Shown here in pieces: positions 1 through 11,699 of a DNA stretch of 64,000 bases. The DNA is from Formicarius rufipectus (Eukaryota > Chordata > Aves > Passeriformes > Formicariidae). The stretch spans positions 1,275,048 to 1,339,047 of the forward strand of contig VXAU01003549.1 in NCBI GenBank assembly GCA_013399695.1. Direction: 5' to 3'. The notes under the pieces are model-generated. The model was given only the letters and a program-made list of their open reading frames with translations, did no database searches and was not told the DNA's origin. How positions within the stretch are numbered: position 1 is the stretch's first letter; each line of letters begins with the position of its first letter. The translations under genes and the position numbers were made by a program.

Positions 1-3000
1 AAAAAAAAGTCAATGAGTTCTACCAAGAGCTAGTGTGTACCATTTTTATACTGGCCTTACAACTTATATTTGCACTGAGGGCATCAAAGGTGCAAAAAAC
101 ATGGGGGGAAAAGTGACTCCAGGATCCGATGCATAAAATCAGTACTGTCTGCAGGGTGCTCCTATTCTTTTCTGCCTGGGAACTGGTCAGGTACTGGTGA
201 GCTCGGGGGAAGGCTTAGTTACAGAAAACCATTCACCTCTGGGTTCAAAGTTGGACACTGATGATTGTGAGGGTCATGTGAGGGTTTCCTGGGAACTTAA
301 ATGGAACATATTGGTGGCCTTATCCAAATTCAGTGGGCAGATGTCCATATCACAAAAGACACTACATCAGTTTTTTTTTTCTTCTTGGTGACTGTACCAG
401 AGAAGCCACAGAATAAATGGGCATAGTTCTCCTCCCTCCCAATCCTTACTTTCATTAAACTGGCAGGTTGTTACAGAGGAACCTGCCTGAGAATACACAG
501 AGAGAATAGAGAATACACAACAATTTTACTCACGGTTGAGTTCATAAATTACAATATAAGGAGCAGGCCATGCCAGTTTCAAGTTGCTTTGTGAAAGGCA
601 CAGTTTTAAGCCAGACCATCCTAGGGGTTGAGAAGAGGCTTGCAGCCTCCCACATTACTTTCCTGTACAGAGGAAAAGTGCTACTAGTACTTCTGTAAAT
701 GCAAGCAGTCAGCTCTGAAGGCTGCTGGCTAAAGATGAAGTCCATGACTTTTCTTCCATTGGTAACCCACCCGTTGGGGTCCCTTCTCTGCTTTGAAGAG
801 AGCAGACCCATCAGAACACGGGACTGGAGAGGCTCACTGCAGTGCATCTGCACCCATGCCATAGGATGGGATAACAGATACAGCCCCAGAAACCAGTTGG
901 AGTCTTTCCCATAACCAGCTAAAGCTGAGCCTACACTACAAATGTTACCTTTATAATGTGAATGCATTACATATGCTCACATACAGATGTTTATATGTAT
1001 ATATGTGGTATGTCACTGGCTGACAATAATTTGGCTACTCAATAAAACTAAGCTGTATTTTTTAAAGAGTTTCTTAATTTTAATGCATTATCTAAGAACT
1101 ACCTCATGGAAAGCCTATCAATTTTTGATGTTCAGTTTTAACTTGCCTTAAACTTATAAGGAAAAAAAAAATTAATTCTAACCAGACTTTGAAAAACACT
1201 GATTTGCTCTTTGACTACAGTTAAAAAATACACAAAGCTGGGAGACAGCTTTCCTGGGGCTTGTTTTTTTGGATGTACTGAAAATTCAGTATCATGAAAT
1301 CATACGATTGTAATTCTTTAAATAGACAATAACACTTACAGGCCAGATTTTAAATGAGCTGTGGCTAGTTATATGAATACCCTAAATGTTGGATTTAAAT
1401 TACATCAGTATCAAATTTTATTCTACTTGGGGGCAATGAAATCAAGAAAGTTACTCAAGCAGCCTTAAATTTATTACACAACTTTTTTTTTTTTTTTCTG
1501 CTACAGATGTACCAATTTGGATCCCAATTCACATTAAAATGTAGTTCAACATATTTGAGACACTTTCTCAGTTGATGTAATACACAGAGCTCAAATAATG
1601 GCAGATTTAGCTCTGAAAAATAGTTTTATTGTTATATTACATACCCCTATCAGATTTACACAAAATCTATCTATTGAAGCTAATCAGACGTGCCATTCAG
1701 CTAAGGATTGGTCCAGAATAAATTTTTTAAAGTGTCAGCAAGAAGCAGCACAGAACATATAATTAATTCATTTATTTCTTCATCTCTTTCAATGAACATC
1801 AGATTTTATCCTTTATAGCACTTATTGATTTAGAAGGATTTGCTATACTACTTAATTTTGATTTCTCAGGAAAGATGTGGTTTTTTGCAGTCACCTGTCT
1901 ATTATGCATTTAGCTAGATGTCTGTATGAGCTCTGTACTTTTTAAAATCGCTTTCAGGAGACTTAATTTTCACCTGCACATACACTAGCTGACAGTTCCC
2001 TGCTCTTCTTCACTGTTCTGACAATAAACCAAGAATCCCTGTACTCATTTTATTATAAACATTTTATAAGCATCTCATAAAGATTGCTTCTGAACACAAC
2101 AGTCAGAGCTAGATACAAGCTTCTTTTCCCTGTGATGAAAGGCCAGTGTCCGATTAAATGAGCCATCCAGGCCTTAACGTGGCTTTAAAAAAAATAGTTT
2201 TAATCTCTTCATTGTCTGACTTCACAGCATGGTAGTACTGCCCCTAAATAAAACTTACATAAAAATGGTTAGTACAGCTGGTCAGAAAATGTGCTTGAAG
2301 TTTAGAATCACATATCATTGTTTATACAGATGACTATTTGGGATAGACTTCAATAGAATCTTACTTTGCTAGCAAAGGAGAAGGTTTTGGCAATAGCATA
2401 GGGTGATCAGCAACAGCAACTCATATTTTCCAACTGAGATCAATGTGTACTTTAATCCATTAATGCAGACCTAAATATCACCAGACAGATATGAATACAT
2501 GACAGTGAAAATGTGAGAAAGAAAAGTCTGGAGTAGTAAGATTTAAGAGAGTTGTTTCATGTTCCAATTCATTTTAGTACTCTACCGGAAAGCAGCCTGT
2601 TTCTAGATTTTCAATTAGCATACCCTAGCTATGAACCAAAAACACTTCTTTTCTGAAAATACAGATGCTTTCCACCCCCATTCTCCCCTTCTTTGAGCCT
2701 GCATTCACAGAACTATATTTTTACAAATCCTTGGAAATATGTTAGCAATATCTTTATTTGAAATGTCAGGGAATGGCTTGATTTGGAATGGAAAGTTGTC
2801 AACAATCACACCAAGTCTCTCAGATGCCAATATGGGTATTTAGATACTAATGCCAGGGTCAGGAATGGGGAAAGGAAAACCCCACACCAAAAACATCACT
2901 CAGACCAAAAAAGCTTGCAGCTTTGTGGCTATTAGATTAAACTAAAAATAAAGATGACGAAAGTATCTGCAAGCAATTTGGGTGGTCAAAAAACAATGGT

Positions 3001-4779
3001 GCCCTCTGGTTTGAAAACAGTGTTTAGTGTTTGCGCTGTTCTTACTTGTCACAATAAATTTGGACAGGTTCCTATTTCCTGAATTGACTGAAGCTTTTCA
3101 TTCTTTAAATTTCTAATGTGTTATGTCACATCTTATTGTATTTCATGGTGTCACTTTGCATTATTTTGTATCATTGTTTCTGAAGTTGATGAAATACAGC
3201 ACAACAGCACATGACAAAAAGAAATACGCTATTGGTTATGCAGACTAAATGTTGTAATTCAATATTTGTCAGATGCAGCAGTCATTATAAATAATCTCAA
3301 AGTTTCAATAGTTGTAACTCCTTAATCAGTGAGAAATCTGTTCAATTTACTAGTTTATCATAATGAAAGGACTCTCTCCTGGGAAACATAGGATTGTCGT
3401 TATTTACTCAGTATCAGAGTATGCTGGTTCTGCTTCTCAACCTCTGCATTGCTAATTTGTAATATTAGAATGAGATTTGAGACGCTTTCATTCACCCCCA
3501 ATTATTCTTGTTGATAGCAATGCCATAAAACTGTGGAATTATAAGCTCACAATTGTATTTTGATTAAGAAAAGAAAATATGCATATTCTGAGAAAAGAAC
3601 GAACTTATTACTCTAAAATACTAGAATCTGAAGTCCTCACAAAAAAAGATGTCCATCAATTTTGCAAGTATAATTATTCTGTGAGAAGGAACTACATGAA
3701 TATAAGAAAATTTAGTAACAGTAGTATTAAGTCATGATGAAAATGGTTTAGTTGGTGTACTGAGCTTTGAATTTGAAAAGTACTTGAGGAACTTCCAAAA
3801 ACGTGTACAAACATATAGAATGGAAACAAAAAGGCAAAAATTAGAGGCTGTCTTTCAGTGCAGTTGTTTTTACTTCTGAATGTCTTTTTGGAGTGGATGG
3901 GCCTCAAGTGTTTAGTTTTTGTACTCTTTTATTCTTATTTTAGATTTTTGTTGCAATAAAACAAATCTCTTGTAAAGAAAAATCAGTTTTATTTCTGCTT
4001 CATTCCATTGTTCTGGTATTGTAAGGCATGGGCTGTTGTTGCTTTTCACCTCTCAGGAAAGAGGAGAATAGAGGAGTTAAAGATATAATCTAATATTTGT
4101 GTTATATCAAGGAGGTTATGGTATAAAATATATCCACAAGTACAACTGAAAATGTGCCAGAAAATATACTCAGCCAGGCAATGGATTTTGAAGCAAAACT
4201 GCCTGAAAAACAGAGCACAGGCTGACCAGGTGTCATTAAGGTTAAAGCATGTGCCAGGATATGAATCACATCACATAAGCCCAGCAAATAAATCTGTCTT
4301 GCTCTGTGTTTACTCCCACGTTCCTTTCCTCCATTTCTTGTCCAAATGTATTCATAACCACTTTAAATCCATTTGCTCTCATGTCAAAATTGCCATGTGA
4401 ATTCAAGAGCTTTTTTTTCTCCCTGGTGTTTACCTCTATCTGTACTTATAGATAGCAATTTCTACACCTTTCATCCTCTGTTTTGGTGGGGACAGCTTAT
4501 GTTCAGACAGGCCATCCTTTCCTCTGATCATTATACTAGTCAGCATATCGTCATAGCTGTTTAAAAAACTCTAGAACATTTGCACCTCAACCACGGATTC
4601 AGAATTTCAGGTGATGTCTAACAAGCACCTTGGTGAATGGCATAAATACCCTCCTTGCTTCATTAAAAATATTTTACTCAATATATCTCTCAATTGTATA
4701 TTCCTTTTCTGTGGTCTAAGTGCATTGGTAGTTCGTAGTAATTCTGTGATTGACTTTTATAACTAGGTGGTTTTTCTTT
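1..4779. other. Unannotated AT-rich intergenic or intronic DNA
   Basis: I see no exon, RNA gene or clear transposon here. A minus-strand frame at 542-967 stays open for about 141 codons. It resembles no known family, is flanked by no convincing splice or start context, and is probably chance. A 15-base T run lies at 1483-1497. The rest is AT-rich sequence without tandem structure. Confidence 0.6.
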
Positions 4780-5430
4780 CTGTCATTTTCTACTGATGAG
4801 CCTACAGTTCATAGCTGGTTCTTGTCATTAGGCCTTAAGTGCATGACCTTGCAGTGCATGACCTTAAATTCTATCCCATTTCTACCACCCCAGTCTTCAA
4901 GGTCATTTAATTCTTCCTGTACAGTATTTCAATCCTCCTCTGTATTCATGACATCTCCCAGTTTTGTATCATCAGCAAATTAATTAGTACACTCCTACTT
5001 TTGCAGCCTAGGCCATTAAGGAAAATATTAAATAAAATTAATCCCCAGACCAATCCTAAAGGAACTCTACTAGCAACTTTCCTCCAGGGAGACAGAGAAA
5101 TCCTTTCAACATAACTCATTCTTGTCTTTTGTTCAGTCACTTCTTTACTTATCTTAGAAGTATCAAGTCCTGATACTTGCTCTTACCTTTTTCAATTTAA
5201 CTAATAATTCCCCATGTAGTAATGTATCAATTGCTTTACTGAAGAGCAGAAAGGTTGAATCTATTGCATTTGCTTTATCTCAACAATCAAGTTTTCATTA
5301 AAATAAAAGGGGTGAGATAAGTTTATCTGACTGACTTCTAAAAAATTAATTCATGTTGTACTTAATCCGATTTTACTATTTTGATCATTTTTTCATTCTC
5401 AAATTCTTGATTTACTTTTTGGGTCACACA
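4780..5430 (-). mobile_element. Ancient CR1-clade LINE fragment (RT domain, degenerate)
   Basis: Read on the minus strand, this is the middle of a CR1-clade reverse transcriptase. Near 5242-5208 is FSKAIDTLLH, matching the family FSKAFDTVPH motif. Near 5060-5000 come SRVPLGLV and LILFNIFLNGL, matching SGVPQGSVLGP-LLFNIFINDL. Near 4978-4949 is FADDTKLGDV, the catalytic FADD box. Then EELNDLEDW and CKVMHL at about 4910-4830 match the conserved region after the RT core. The FADD box is one base out of frame with the preceding block and other stops interrupt the frame, so the copy is dead. A short internal duplication of GTGCATGACCTT lies at about 4838-4865. In the family this protein copies element RNA during target-primed insertion. 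The sequence resembles old CR1 copies shared by sauropsids more than the young chicken CR1-B/F types. The upper boundary near 5430 is uncertain. Confidence 0.85.
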
Positions 5431-7379
5431 TCTAGATTACATTTCATTTCTATTCCATCCTCAGTGCACAGTGATTCTCTTGGTTATTTTCTCCTTATAT
5501 GACTGAGAAAGCTTTTGCCAACTGTTTAATTTGGTTCTCAAGGTCTTTCTCCGCTCAACTCTTGCCAATTCTCTGTATCATTATCTTTATGAAGTGCCAA
5601 GATGCATAACTTTTTGCTAAACTGTTCTTACATGTCTTCCATTCCTTGTCAGGTTTTTATTGTTTCTTATGTACTGTCTGAGATTGTAATTTATCTGAAA
5701 ATTCACATGGTCAGTCCCACACGTTATTCCTCATGTTTTGTGGCCCATCACCTTGCTTATCCAGATTCCAGAAATTAATCACAAATGCATAGGAAACAGA
5801 CATTTCAAATATTAGGAGCCTGCTTTATCCACTTACTTGTTTGTTTGTGGTTTGAACTACCAGATGCTTTGATTAGGATTTTGGTTGTAACCATTATGTT
5901 CCCTTAAATTGTAAAAATTTCTAAGTTGAATACTGCTCATGTATTCTGTGAATTGAGCAGAGCTACATCTCTAAAGGTTGTCAGTTGGTGTCACTCATCC
6001 TTGCAAAGAACAACACATCTACCTGGACAGGGAAAAGCTCAGAATAATCTCAGATGGCAGGAAACATCTAGCAGGATTGTCAGAGGAAAATGACTTCTCA
6101 TAAAGCCTCTAGTGGCATTTGATTTGACATGAACCCTGTCGATCTCACTCAGTGGGCCAGATTGCAAAGATGCTTCCTTCAGCACATTGTGGAATATACC
6201 AGAACTAGGCAGAACAGCTTTATACAAGTATGAACAAGTTTTAGATGCCTGTGCTTGAGTGGAAAGAGGGCCTGTAAGAGAGCCAAACAGGCAAAACATT
6301 TCAGAGCAATGTGGAAGTGTTTTCACATGGGGGGTTCAGGTGCCAACCAGAAAGAGGAGTTATAGAATCAGTCAGAAACTCTGGTCATTAAAATCCATGA
6401 AGGTTTTGGCCTTTGGAATAGTTTTTCCCTGTGTTTCTATTTCTCCACGTAATGTTATTCTTTCTCTCAGAACTAACTCATGCATGTTTGAATTCAACAT
6501 GTGCACCTATGGTTCTCCAGAATTTTCATTGCACAGCTGCTGTCCTGACTATAAAGTTTCTGTAACTACTCAAAAGCTGTTCTCTTCCAGCAGTACCTCT
6601 AACTCAGTGATGATTTCAGGCTGCTTCTATAGTAAAATCTATCAGTTATAAGGAGCATTATGAATGTCCTATGGTTCACAGTTAATACAGCCAAATACAA
6701 GGAAATGATTTCTTTTTCTTTTTGAGGAAGCCACCTGAAGGTTTCTTTTATTTCATTTAGCATATTCTGATTTTTTTTTAAAAAAATTATTCTTGGATTT
6801 CAATGGTATATTTATATTGAAGAAGAAACCCTGCCTATTAACTCCACATTCTTATGCTACAAAGAAGCCAGGACACTACAGGTCAAGAGGCATGATCTTG
6901 CACTAAAAGTGCAGAACCAGTCATTTTGGCTAGACAAGATTTTCCATAGTTGCTCCTTTGCTCCAGCATTGGCGATTGGCTAGAGAAAAACAGAGACTGG
7001 CATGCATAAAGTAATTTTTCCTTCTCCATTTGGGATATTTCTGACTTACAAAGTTACTAAACTGACCGTTGCCTCCAGGTCATTGTGTTTAAGAACCACT
7101 GATGGACTAAAACTACATGACTTTACCTTATTGTTTATTCAGTCCATCTATACTTTTAGCCTCCATGTTTTTCTATAAAAATGAAGTCCACAACTGGCAG
7201 CATTTTCTCTATTTTAAACCTTAAAAGCTCATTTGCTGTGGGAGCCTTGCATCTCATACTGTGAGAAATAGTGAATGATGATTCTCTGTTCACATTCTGA
7301 CATAATTCATGTTTTTTTATAGTTTTCTGTCATATTTCTCTACTGACATGGCTTTTGCAAGATGAAGAGTCCTAACATA
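5431..7379. other. Unannotated spacer between two old CR1 copies
   Basis: The CR1 fragment just before this may extend some way in, to about 5700, but I cannot follow the motifs. A plus-strand frame at 6259-6651 (130 codons) is open but unrecognised and has no coding-like composition. Nothing else is visible. Confidence 0.5.
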
Positions 7380-8158
7380 CTTGAACTTATATGAAAGCAG
7401 TTACATTCTTGCCATCTCCCTTGTAATCCTTTCCCAGTTCTCCTATAGGTTTTTAGACATGCAAAAATCAATACTGAATACAGCATTATGATATTTATAA
7501 CAGTTTTATGCAGGAACATATCCCTTTTGATTTTTTTTCTAATAATGCTTAACAATCAATTTTCAATTTTGACCATTACTGATGTTTTCAGAGAATCACA
7601 CAATTGACTTCAAAACCTCTTACTTGAATATTTTGCAAGCCACTTTTACATAGGCCTAAGACTATTCTTCTCCATAAGTTCTAGAATATATCAGTTTCAC
7701 AAACATAGGCATGTAATAGCACAGCCAAGGACTGGCTGTGTATGTGATTTCTGCCATTGACATGTGGGCGTTTCCCCCCTCAGGTGACTTGGTGTTTATT
7801 TTCAAGCAACTGGAATACATACTGAGTGTCCTATACTATTTTGTGCCCCACTTGACTTGGAAATACTATTCCAGACCTTCACAGCCAGCTTTAGATCCAT
7901 CAACCTTAAATAATTTTGGATCATCTATAAACAATGGCACTTTCTGAATCATCTCCCTTCCTTGATAAACGCTATTTATGAATATAAAGAGCACACAAAT
8001 CTTCTGTGCCTCTATCAGCAACCTCTCTTTGGTCTGAAAAAGTTATTTTATTTCTACCTGTTGTCTCCTATTTTTATTTGGTTATTAATCCAAGCCATTT
8101 TCTCTCATTTTTAAAGAATTTAGTTTCTTAAAGATCTTTTGGGTTAGGGATCCTTTAT
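7380..8158 (-). mobile_element. Ancient CR1-clade LINE, 3' half (interrupted copy, part 1)
   Basis: This is a degenerate CR1-clade LINE in minus orientation. Blocks on the plus strand match the remembered reverse-complement consensus of old sauropsid CR1 in the right order: the CCAGTTCTCCTAT block near 7436, GATGTTTTCAGAGAATCACA near 7581, TTCTGCCATTGACATG near 7748, AATAATTTTGGATCATCTAT near 7910, and GGTTATTAATCCA near 8080. On the minus strand around 7930-7905 the reading IDDPKLF corresponds to the RT ADDTKLG box, with the first residues decayed. Many stops and frameshifts show a long-dead copy. The element does not end at 8158: it resumes at 8493 after a later insertion, and the two halves join without a gap in the consensus order. 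The 3' limit near 7380 is approximate. Confidence 0.85.
8146..8158. repeat. Target-site duplication, left copy
   Basis: The 13-mer AGGGATCCTTTAT here is repeated exactly at 8480-8492. The two copies bracket the LINE insertion, and one copy belongs to the interrupted CR1. The bases just outside the match differ (T and C here, A and A at the other copy), so 13 bp is the full exact duplication. Confidence 0.9.
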
Positions 8159-8479
8159 CATCATCATGGCTAGACTTTGCAAATGAAGATTTGGGAGGGT
8201 TTTACCCACACTTGCTGCAAGTGTTGATGGCTGACAAGGCCAATGCGAGATAGGCAAGTCCGGTTGCAAAAGGCACAGCAGAAAGTCTCCATCGGTGGCA
8301 CTGTCAAGGCACGGTTCTTTCTGCGGTGTCTTTTCTCCTCCAGGCTGATTCTGCGTGCTGTTTCAAAGGAGACAACAGCGTTATAGATTGTGTGTCTCCA
8401 CGTCTCCCGATTGGAGGCCAGAGTGGCCAAGGCTGAGCTGTTGTTTCAGTGAGTCCTTGTATCTCCTCTTTGGAGCTTA
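8159..8479 (-). mobile_element. 5'-truncated non-CR1 LINE insertion, about 321 bp
   Basis: This is a short 3' fragment of a non-LTR retrotransposon on the minus strand, inserted into an older CR1. Three observations agree. It is flanked by an exact 13-bp direct repeat. Its 3' end (lowest coordinates) is a short ATGATGATG tail, as in elements with microsatellite-like tails. It encodes the C-terminal part of a LINE polyprotein: APKRRYKDSLKQQL at about 8475-8434, then ASNRETWRHTIYNAVV, an Arg/Lys-rich linker, and a zinc-finger-like CAFCNRTCLSRIGLVSH at about 8277-8227. This tail layout is known from RTE/Jockey-like endonuclease-reverse transcriptases of many animals. It is not part of CR1, whose ORF2 ends without such a finger. 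Local GC and CpG content are higher than in the host CR1. The 5' truncation is what incomplete target-primed reverse transcription produces. Clade assignment (RTE versus another group) cannot be settled by eye. Confidence 0.85.
8170..8430 (-). pseudogene. C-terminal zinc-finger tail of a LINE ORF2 (broken)
   Basis: An open frame of 86 codons without a genuine start codon (its first codon, TTG, is internal). Residues 5-22 (ASNRETWRHTIYNAVVSF) match the conserved D/NR-x-x-WR block of these polyproteins. Residues 26-40 are strongly basic. C52, C55 and H68 form a C-x2-C-x12-H finger core, and the last ligand has been lost or displaced, since H70 is too close to serve. The ending after SRIGLVSH is consistent with the family, which stops shortly after the finger. 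Upstream, the RRYKDSLKQQLS block lies in a different frame, so at least one indel separates it near 8431. With no RT or endonuclease domain the fragment cannot act; its family role would be nucleic-acid binding by the retrotransposon protein. Confidence 0.75.
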
Positions 8480-8492
8480 AGGGATCCTTTAT
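8480..8492. repeat. Target-site duplication, right copy
   Basis: An exact second copy of the 13-mer found at 8146-8158. Removing one copy together with 8159-8479 restores a continuous CR1 sequence in which GGTTAGGGATCCTTTAT runs directly into AAGGCTTTTAGAAAAACCC, as in the CR1 consensus order. Confidence 0.9.
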
Positions 8493-8610
8493 AAGGCTTT
8501 TAGAAAAACCCAGATACAGCATCTTGATCACAAAATATTATCTTGTGTTCTTCATAAAGCTCCTACAAAACTCTATCTGTTCTTATAGAAATTGTATTCA
8601 TACTTCACTA
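8493..8610 (-). mobile_element. Ancient CR1-clade LINE (interrupted copy, part 2)
   Basis: This is the 5' continuation, in element orientation, of the CR1 at 7380-8158. The minus-strand reading across the empty-site junction gives LYLGFSKSLIKDP, matching YLDFSKAFDKVP of CR1 reverse transcriptase; the catalytic Asp of this motif has become Ile. Similarity fades after about 8610, so that limit is approximate. Confidence 0.75.
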
Positions 8611-9058
8611 TTTTACTTGGTGTCAAAGTTAAAATTCAAAAATTTCCCTGTCAAATTCTGTCTAGAGAAATACAGTCTGACCCTTATGATTAGAACCCAT
8701 TGATTTTCTCTTATTTGTTGCACAGTCTGGTCTGCTGACTGCAGTTCAAAATAGCTTCTTATATCCATGTCCTGTGAGAGTAAACCTGGAAGAGTCTCCC
8801 AACAGCCTTAGTGCTAAAGGCTGATTCTAAAGTTTAATTTTGCTTTCCTGCCATGACCTGACATTACTTAAATGCTCCATTCATACTTTCACCACTGAGC
8901 TCCTGGAAGTCCTTTCAGGACTTTCAGCAGACTTTGCTGTACCCATTGTTCTGACCCTGAAGATGACAGATAATAAACCAGATTTAACATAGTTACCCAA
9001 GACCATGTTGAGGTCAATGTGTTAGACAGATCCTTCTTCTTTGCCAATGACTCTCAGT

Positions 9059-9079
9059 GTACTGTACAGCGTACAGTAC
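9059..9079. repeat. Perfect 9-bp inverted repeat, 3-base loop
   Basis: GTACTGTAC and GTACAGTAC are exact reverse complements separated by AGC. It could form a small hairpin, but nothing nearby suggests a function. Confidence 0.6.
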
Positions 9080-10920
9080 TATTGGTACTAAATCTGTTTC
9101 AAGAAAAATGAAATCAAAGCAGATCAGTGGATAAGAGTGGAACATTTTTTTATTGCTAGAGAAGCTTACTCAGTCTTAATATAAGACAGAAGTAGGTACT
9201 TATTTTCAGTATCACCAACCTTATTGTGTTTGATCTAACTCTCTGTAAAAGATATTTTTTCTTACTCATGTAACATTACCATTTTTATAGATATTCAGTG
9301 CCTGTGATCCACTTCTTGTGTCACTAATTAAAAAAAACCCCAACACTACTGTACACATTTCTGCTCTTCAGAAGAATGTAAAATACCTATTAATTATATA
9401 TCAACTATGCATATGCAACCATAGACATAGAGTTAAAAAGGAGTTTCATGATAGACACACCATTTACTGAACTGAATGGATATTTAAATCCCAGTTGTCT
9501 GAAGAAGGCGGAATTGAATGTCTAGTCCCTGTCTGTAATATCTTATTGAAATGAACAATACTGTGCACTTAGAGAAGGAAAAAGAAAATTGCTTGGACAG
9601 GTAATATGAATTCCAGACATGGCAGTGATTGCTTTGCTTTGCCATTTCTGAAGTGTCAAGTTTTCAAATCAGTATTATTCACCTCTAATTAATATCAATA
9701 CCTTGAACCCAAATCTTTCTGTAATTGCTTTTTCATGTGTATTTTCCATATGTTCTCACCCTAAGACAGTATGTAGGCTTGAGAGGCCCAAACCATTTAT
9801 AGTTCAGCAAAGACCTTAAGCTGTACTTTTCAAGTTTTATTAACAACAAGTTCCAGTTCCATACTGACTTTCCTGCTGTGCATACAAAAATGCCACAAGC
9901 ATTTTTGGTGGATATTAACAAATGTCAACAGTACAAAACCAATCCTACATTTTGCAGATAATTAGACAATCTGAAATAATTTTGAAAAGGTGGTTTCATT
10001 TGTGATCTGTGAGTAATTCACTTTCATGGATACATATTCCTTCTTAGAACTGGCTAGGGTAATTTACACATTACAAGGCTTCTAGACATAGTTGGCCACT
10101 TATCCAGTGCTAATAAATTGAAAATGTGTGTGCATGATTTAACAGAAAAAGGAAGATGTGAATGTAATGCAGGTAATTGCTGAACTACAGTTCTGTTTCT
10201 GACAACTAAAGAATACATGAATAGAGCTATCTGGAGGACACAAGTTACTTTGCATCAACTTTCAAAATGTTGACTTCTTCTTCTATTTGAAAACAGTTAT
10301 ATGATCATTTTTGAAAAAATGCTTTTTGTAAAAAGGTCTCATTCCAGGCAAAGTAAATCAAGAGGTTCAAACGTGAGTCTGCATGTGGAGAAGGGATGTG
10401 GGACCCCATTCTTCCTCCTTCAGACTCTATATTGGACTTCGGAGGAGAGTAAACTTTTCTGTAAAACAAACAAACAAAAGTAAGCTTATACTGCAAAATA
10501 TTTCTCTTTCAACAAAAGACTGATTTCTTTTAAAAATAATTTCTGTTATAGCTCATTTCTGCCAGACTGTTCATGTCACCAGCTACTGCCTAAATTGGTG
10601 CATCATTTCCAGTGCCTGACTTTACAAAATGGTTCTTCTAGATCTGATTTCTGGTTACTTGGAATGGACCTCTGCAGATTTACAAAGGTTTTCAGTTTTG
10701 AAGAGCTCTCTACTTCAAAGGACAGACTATTTCTTTATCAGGATCTGATTCCTGCCTCAAGAGGTCTCAGAACTCTTAACATGGGTGGACTTTTGTGAGG
10801 AAAAAAAGAAACATGGTTGAAGAATACAGGACTGCTGTGTGCCCTGGCACATTGATGATGCAGCAAAGTTTCCTCTTTTTTTAAAATGTATTTTGTCTTT
10901 GCTCTGAAAATCCCTCTTTG

Positions 10921-11020
10921 GGGTGGGGCTTTTGGTTTTGATTTTTTTTTGTTTGTTTGTTTTGGTTGGGGTTTTTTTGTTTTGTTTGTTGTTATGTTGT
11001 TTTTTTGTTTTTGTTTTTGT
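10921..11020. repeat. T/G-rich low-complexity tract, (GTTT)n-like
   Basis: About 100 bases almost free of A and C, built of GTTT units mixed with GGTTGGGG and T runs. The reverse-complement type recurs at 26850-26932, 56841-56882 and 59094-59210, and a related tract lies at 44056-44140. Confidence 0.8.
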
Positions 11021-11699
11021 TACTGTTTGATAATGGATTTCTCCAGTCCCAATGAGATTTTAAACAAACATGTATGAAAAATAAAAAGCTGAACCTAAAA
11101 TCCTCAAGCATGAAAATAGAAAGGAATTGAGCTGTGAGGGACAAATGTCACAACTAAAGTGGCAAAATCTTGTAAATTCTATGATACTGAAATTATCTTG
11201 AAATTGTGTCACAGCCCAGAAATTGAGTTGTATTTACTGAAAGGCTCAGCAAATACAAGCATTGCAGTTCTTATTAAAACAAGAAACATTATCCACAGTA
11301 AAAAGAAATAGGCAAAATAAAAAAAAAAAAAAGTAGCCAAAATGCATAGGCATTCTTCTGTCTACTGCTCTTTTTCTTTTTTAAAAAATAAGAGATTTCA
11401 TTAAATATCAGCCCAGGATTCAGTGTCTGCTCAAATTATGAACATCAGGAGAAACACATATGAGGCTGGGTCATGTTACAAAAGCATGAAAGAGGTGCAA
11501 AGAGTTGGAGACTTAACTCAGCATCTTGTATATTCCAAGTGAAAGGAAAATACCTATCAGAAGGAACACTTGCTGTTGTTGTTTGTTTCGTTTGCTGGCT
11601 AAAACCACTCTTGTTAAGACTTGTCAAACTAAAATTTTTAGTACTTCGGTTTAATTTTTGAGGCACTAATAGCTGAAACTATCTACAATTACTTGGTAG

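Larger units (their letters stand above)
8611..11699. other. Unannotated AT-rich DNA
   Basis: I see no gene. The stretch contains a small inverted repeat at 9059-9079, a T/G-rich tract at 10921-11020 and an A run near 11320. Open frames here are short and unrecognised. Confidence 0.55.

Noticed and set aside
542..967. 141-codon minus-strand open frame
   Set aside because: No recognisable domain, no start or splice context, and frames of this length are expected by chance in 64 kb.
1338..1365. AGGCCAGATTTTAAATGAG, similar to the repeat start at 12114
   Set aside because: Match of only about ten bases with nothing following.
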